Source: Planctomycetota bacterium (GTDB taxonomy: Bacteria; Planctomycetota; PUPC01). From it: 8,974 bases of DNA. Shown piece by piece: positions 7,605 to 8,974 of this stretch. How positions within the stretch are numbered: position 1 is the first letter of the stretch; each line of letters begins with the position of its first letter. A model generated the notes under the pieces. That model did no database searches and was not told where the DNA came from. It saw only the letters and a list, made by a program, of their open reading frames with translations. The position numbers were made by a program, and so were the translations under genes. The stretch lies in NCBI GenBank assembly GCA_003559755.1, contig PWKM01000093.1:1-8974 (forward strand), given 5' to 3'.

Positions 7605-7622
7605 CGTCGTTTCAACACGACG
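7605..7622 (+). other. Perfect 6-bp hairpin just after hppA
   Basis: CGTCGT (7605-7610) and ACGACG (7617-7622) pair perfectly around the loop TTCAAC, starting 2 bases after the hppA stop. No T run follows directly, so on its own it is not a standard terminator. It may protect the 3' end of the message or assist the stronger hairpin just downstream. Being perfect, it can form in transcripts of either strand. Confidence 0.5.
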
Positions 7623-7627
7623 AAATT

Positions 7628-7672
7628 GGCGCGGCCTCGGCCCTCTTCAGGGCTGGGGTCGCGTCTTTTTTT
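7628..7672 (+). terminator. Strong rho-independent terminator of hppA
   Basis: The left arm (7628-7644) and right arm (7649-7665) pair along all 17 positions, four of them G-U, around the tetraloop CTTC. Seven T follow (7666-7672). This is a textbook intrinsic terminator for plus-strand transcription from hppA. On the minus strand the four G-U pairs become C-A mismatches and no comparable T run follows, so it should act mainly in one direction. Confidence 0.9.
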
Positions 7673-7681
7673 ATGGGATGG

Positions 7682-8974
7682 TTATTGGAGGTCCGACAGG
7701 TTCTGTTCGAGCTTCTCGGCCTGGCTGCGCAGGTCGGCCGCTTTCGCCCGCTCCCGCTCGACGATCTCGTCGGGGGCCTTTGTGACGAACTGCTCGTTCG
7801 CCAGCTTCTTCTCCGAGCCGGCCAGTTTGGCCCGGACGTCGTCGAGCTGCTTCTCCAGGCGAGCCCGCTCCGCATCCAGATCGATAACGTTCCCCAGCGG
7901 CACATACACCTCTAAATCCCCGAGTATCTCGATTGCCGACTGCGGGGGCTTCTCCGCCGAATCGGTGACGGTCAGGCCCGAGAGGTTTGCCATGTGGACC
8001 AGGTCCGCCTGATTCTCCTCGACTGTCTGCCGCAGGGTTTCTTCTGAGCTGAATACGATCGCGTCGACCGGCGTGCGGTCGTCGATGTTCATTTTGCTGC
8101 GGATGTTCCGCACAGCTCGAACGGCTTCCTGCATCACTTTCATTTCTGTTCCGATCCCCGCTTCTTGCAAGGCATCGATCGCACAGGGCCAGGATGCCAG
8201 CATCACACTGTCCGCCGTTTCGTTCCCCTCCCCCAGGCCCCGGACCGGGACGGCCCGGCACAGGTGGTTCCACAACTCATCGGTGATGAACGGCATGAAC
8301 GGATGAAGGAGCCGGAGAATCGTATCGAGCACAAACGCGAGCACGGCTCGGGCCTGCGGTCCTGTTTGCTCATCGTCAAGGCGCCGCTTGACCATCTCGA
8401 CGTACCAGTCGCAGAAGTCATGCCAGGTAAAATCGTAAATCGCCTGAGCGGCGTCGTTGAACCGGAATTGCTTCAGCCACTGTGTGACCTCGGCGATGGT
8501 GCGATCTCGCCGCACCAGTATCCACCGGTCGGCGAATTCGAGATTGTCGAGATCGACCGGCGGGGCTCCGTCCCCGAGGTTCATCAGGGCGAATCGGGCG
8601 GCGTTCCACAGCTTGTTGGCGAAGTTGCGGCCCTGGTCGAACTTCGGACTGGTGTTCACGGTCCGCCCGTCGGGGAGCTCGGCCTGCTCGACCGGCATCC
8701 GAACATCCTGGGTCTGAGTGGTCATCGAGGCGAGCGTGAACCGCATCGAGTCGGCCCCGTGGCTGTCGATGATGTCGAGCGGATCGATGCCGTTCCCCAA
8801 GCTTTTCGACATCTTCCGGCCCTCCCCGTCCTGGATCATCGCGTGAATGAACACGTCGCGGAACGGGATATCGTCCATGCAGTACTGCCCCATCATCACC
8901 ATCCGGCTGACCCACAGGGTGATGATCTCGCGTGCCGTGCACAGCACGTCGGTGGGATAGAACACGTCGAGTTC
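7682..8974 (-). CDS. valS: Valyl-tRNA synthetase, C-terminal half (5' end outside window)
   Basis: The minus-strand frame is open to the right edge and ends with TAA at 7682-7684. It gives 430 residues of an enzyme normally about 880-950 long. The first visible residues, ELDVFYPTDVL, continue into an unbroken class I synthetase core; the GTG at 8963-8965 is an internal valine, not the start. The catalytic loop KMSKS is at 8801-8815, within GRKMSKSLGN followed by IDPLDIID and GADSMRFTLA, as in ValRS. Then come the helical anticodon-binding domain (FANKLWNAARFALMNL, ...LRLLHPFMPFITDELW) and, in the last 75 or so residues, the Arg/Lys/Glu-rich coiled-coil arm that contacts tRNA (LDAERARLEKQLDDV to the end). 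The HIGH motif and the editing domain lie outside the window. The enzyme charges tRNA-Val with valine, releasing PPi. It is convergent with hppA across a 79-base gap, and I see no obvious terminator of its own in that gap. Confidence 0.96.
   Translation of the reverse strand, partial: ELDVFYPTDVLCTAREIITLWVSRMVMMGQYCMDDIPFRDVFIHAMIQDGEGRKMSKSLGNGIDPLDIIDSHGADSMRFTLASMTTQTQDVRMPVEQAELPDGRTVNTSPKFDQGRNFANKLWNAARFALMNLGDGAPPVDLDNLEFADRWILVRRDRTIAEVTQWLKQFRFNDAAQAIYDFTWHDFCDWYVEMVKRRLDDEQTGPQARAVLAFVLDTILRLLHPFMPFITDELWNHLCRAVPVRGLGEGNETADSVMLASWPCAIDALQEAGIGTEMKVMQEAVRAVRNIRSKMNIDDRTPVDAIVFSSEETLRQTVEENQADLVHMANLSGLTVTDSAEKPPQSAIEILGDLEVYVPLGNVIDLDAERARLEKQLDDVRAKLAGSEKKLANEQFVTKAPDEIVERERAKAADLRSQAEKLEQNLSDLQ

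Noticed and set aside
7218..8012. Plus-strand open frame (264 codons) crossing the hppA end, the terminator and valS
   Set aside because: It runs through the hppA stop region and the intrinsic terminator and lies opposite valS. Its Arg/Ser/Gly-rich product has no domain.

Overview
The window is GC-rich bacterial chromosome, densely packed with genes. It reads like a conserved housekeeping region, not mobile or accessory DNA. I see no tRNA, rRNA, CRISPR array, insertion sequence or phage gene. The likeliest source is a member of the Planctomycetota (perhaps Phycisphaerae) or a related PVC-group bacterium. This rests on the ABC ATPase / ABC-2 permease / membrane-anchored helical protein trio and its WNMAYNI-type motif, which I recall from hypothetical proteins of that group. 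It is an inference, not a proof.

Layout. (1) Positions 1-225 hold the 3' end of a YraN/UPF0102 nuclease-fold gene. (2) Positions 239-5104 hold three tightly coupled plus-strand genes: a NatA-like ABC ATPase (239-1141), an ABC-2 type permease with a very large non-membrane domain (1125-3074, overlapping the ATPase gene by 17 bases), and an N-terminally anchored, helix-rich protein of unknown function (3077-5104, 2 bases after the permease stop). The spacing and overlap say they are co-transcribed and translationally coupled, probably with the yraN-like gene. (3) A short, less GC-rich gap (5105-5190) holds a modest terminator-like hairpin and a strong ribosome binding site. (4) Positions 5191-7602 hold a complete membrane-bound ion-pumping pyrophosphatase (hppA), followed by two hairpins, the second a strong intrinsic terminator. 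(5) Convergent to it on the minus strand is the C-terminal half of valyl-tRNA synthetase (7682-8974), which runs off the right edge.

How the parts work together. The ATPase and permease should form one ABC exporter-type complex, with the anchored third protein as a candidate accessory subunit; the substrate is unknown. The pyrophosphatase is separate. It couples hydrolysis of PPi, made for example by aminoacyl-tRNA synthetases, to Na+ and/or H+ pumping. Its residues indicate the K+-dependent class, and it carries two additions to the compact family core: a signal-peptide-like N-terminus and an insert of about 60 residues.

The part most worth a second look is the ABC trio with its uncharacterised 350-residue permease domain and partner protein. 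Next is the enlarged pyrophosphatase.
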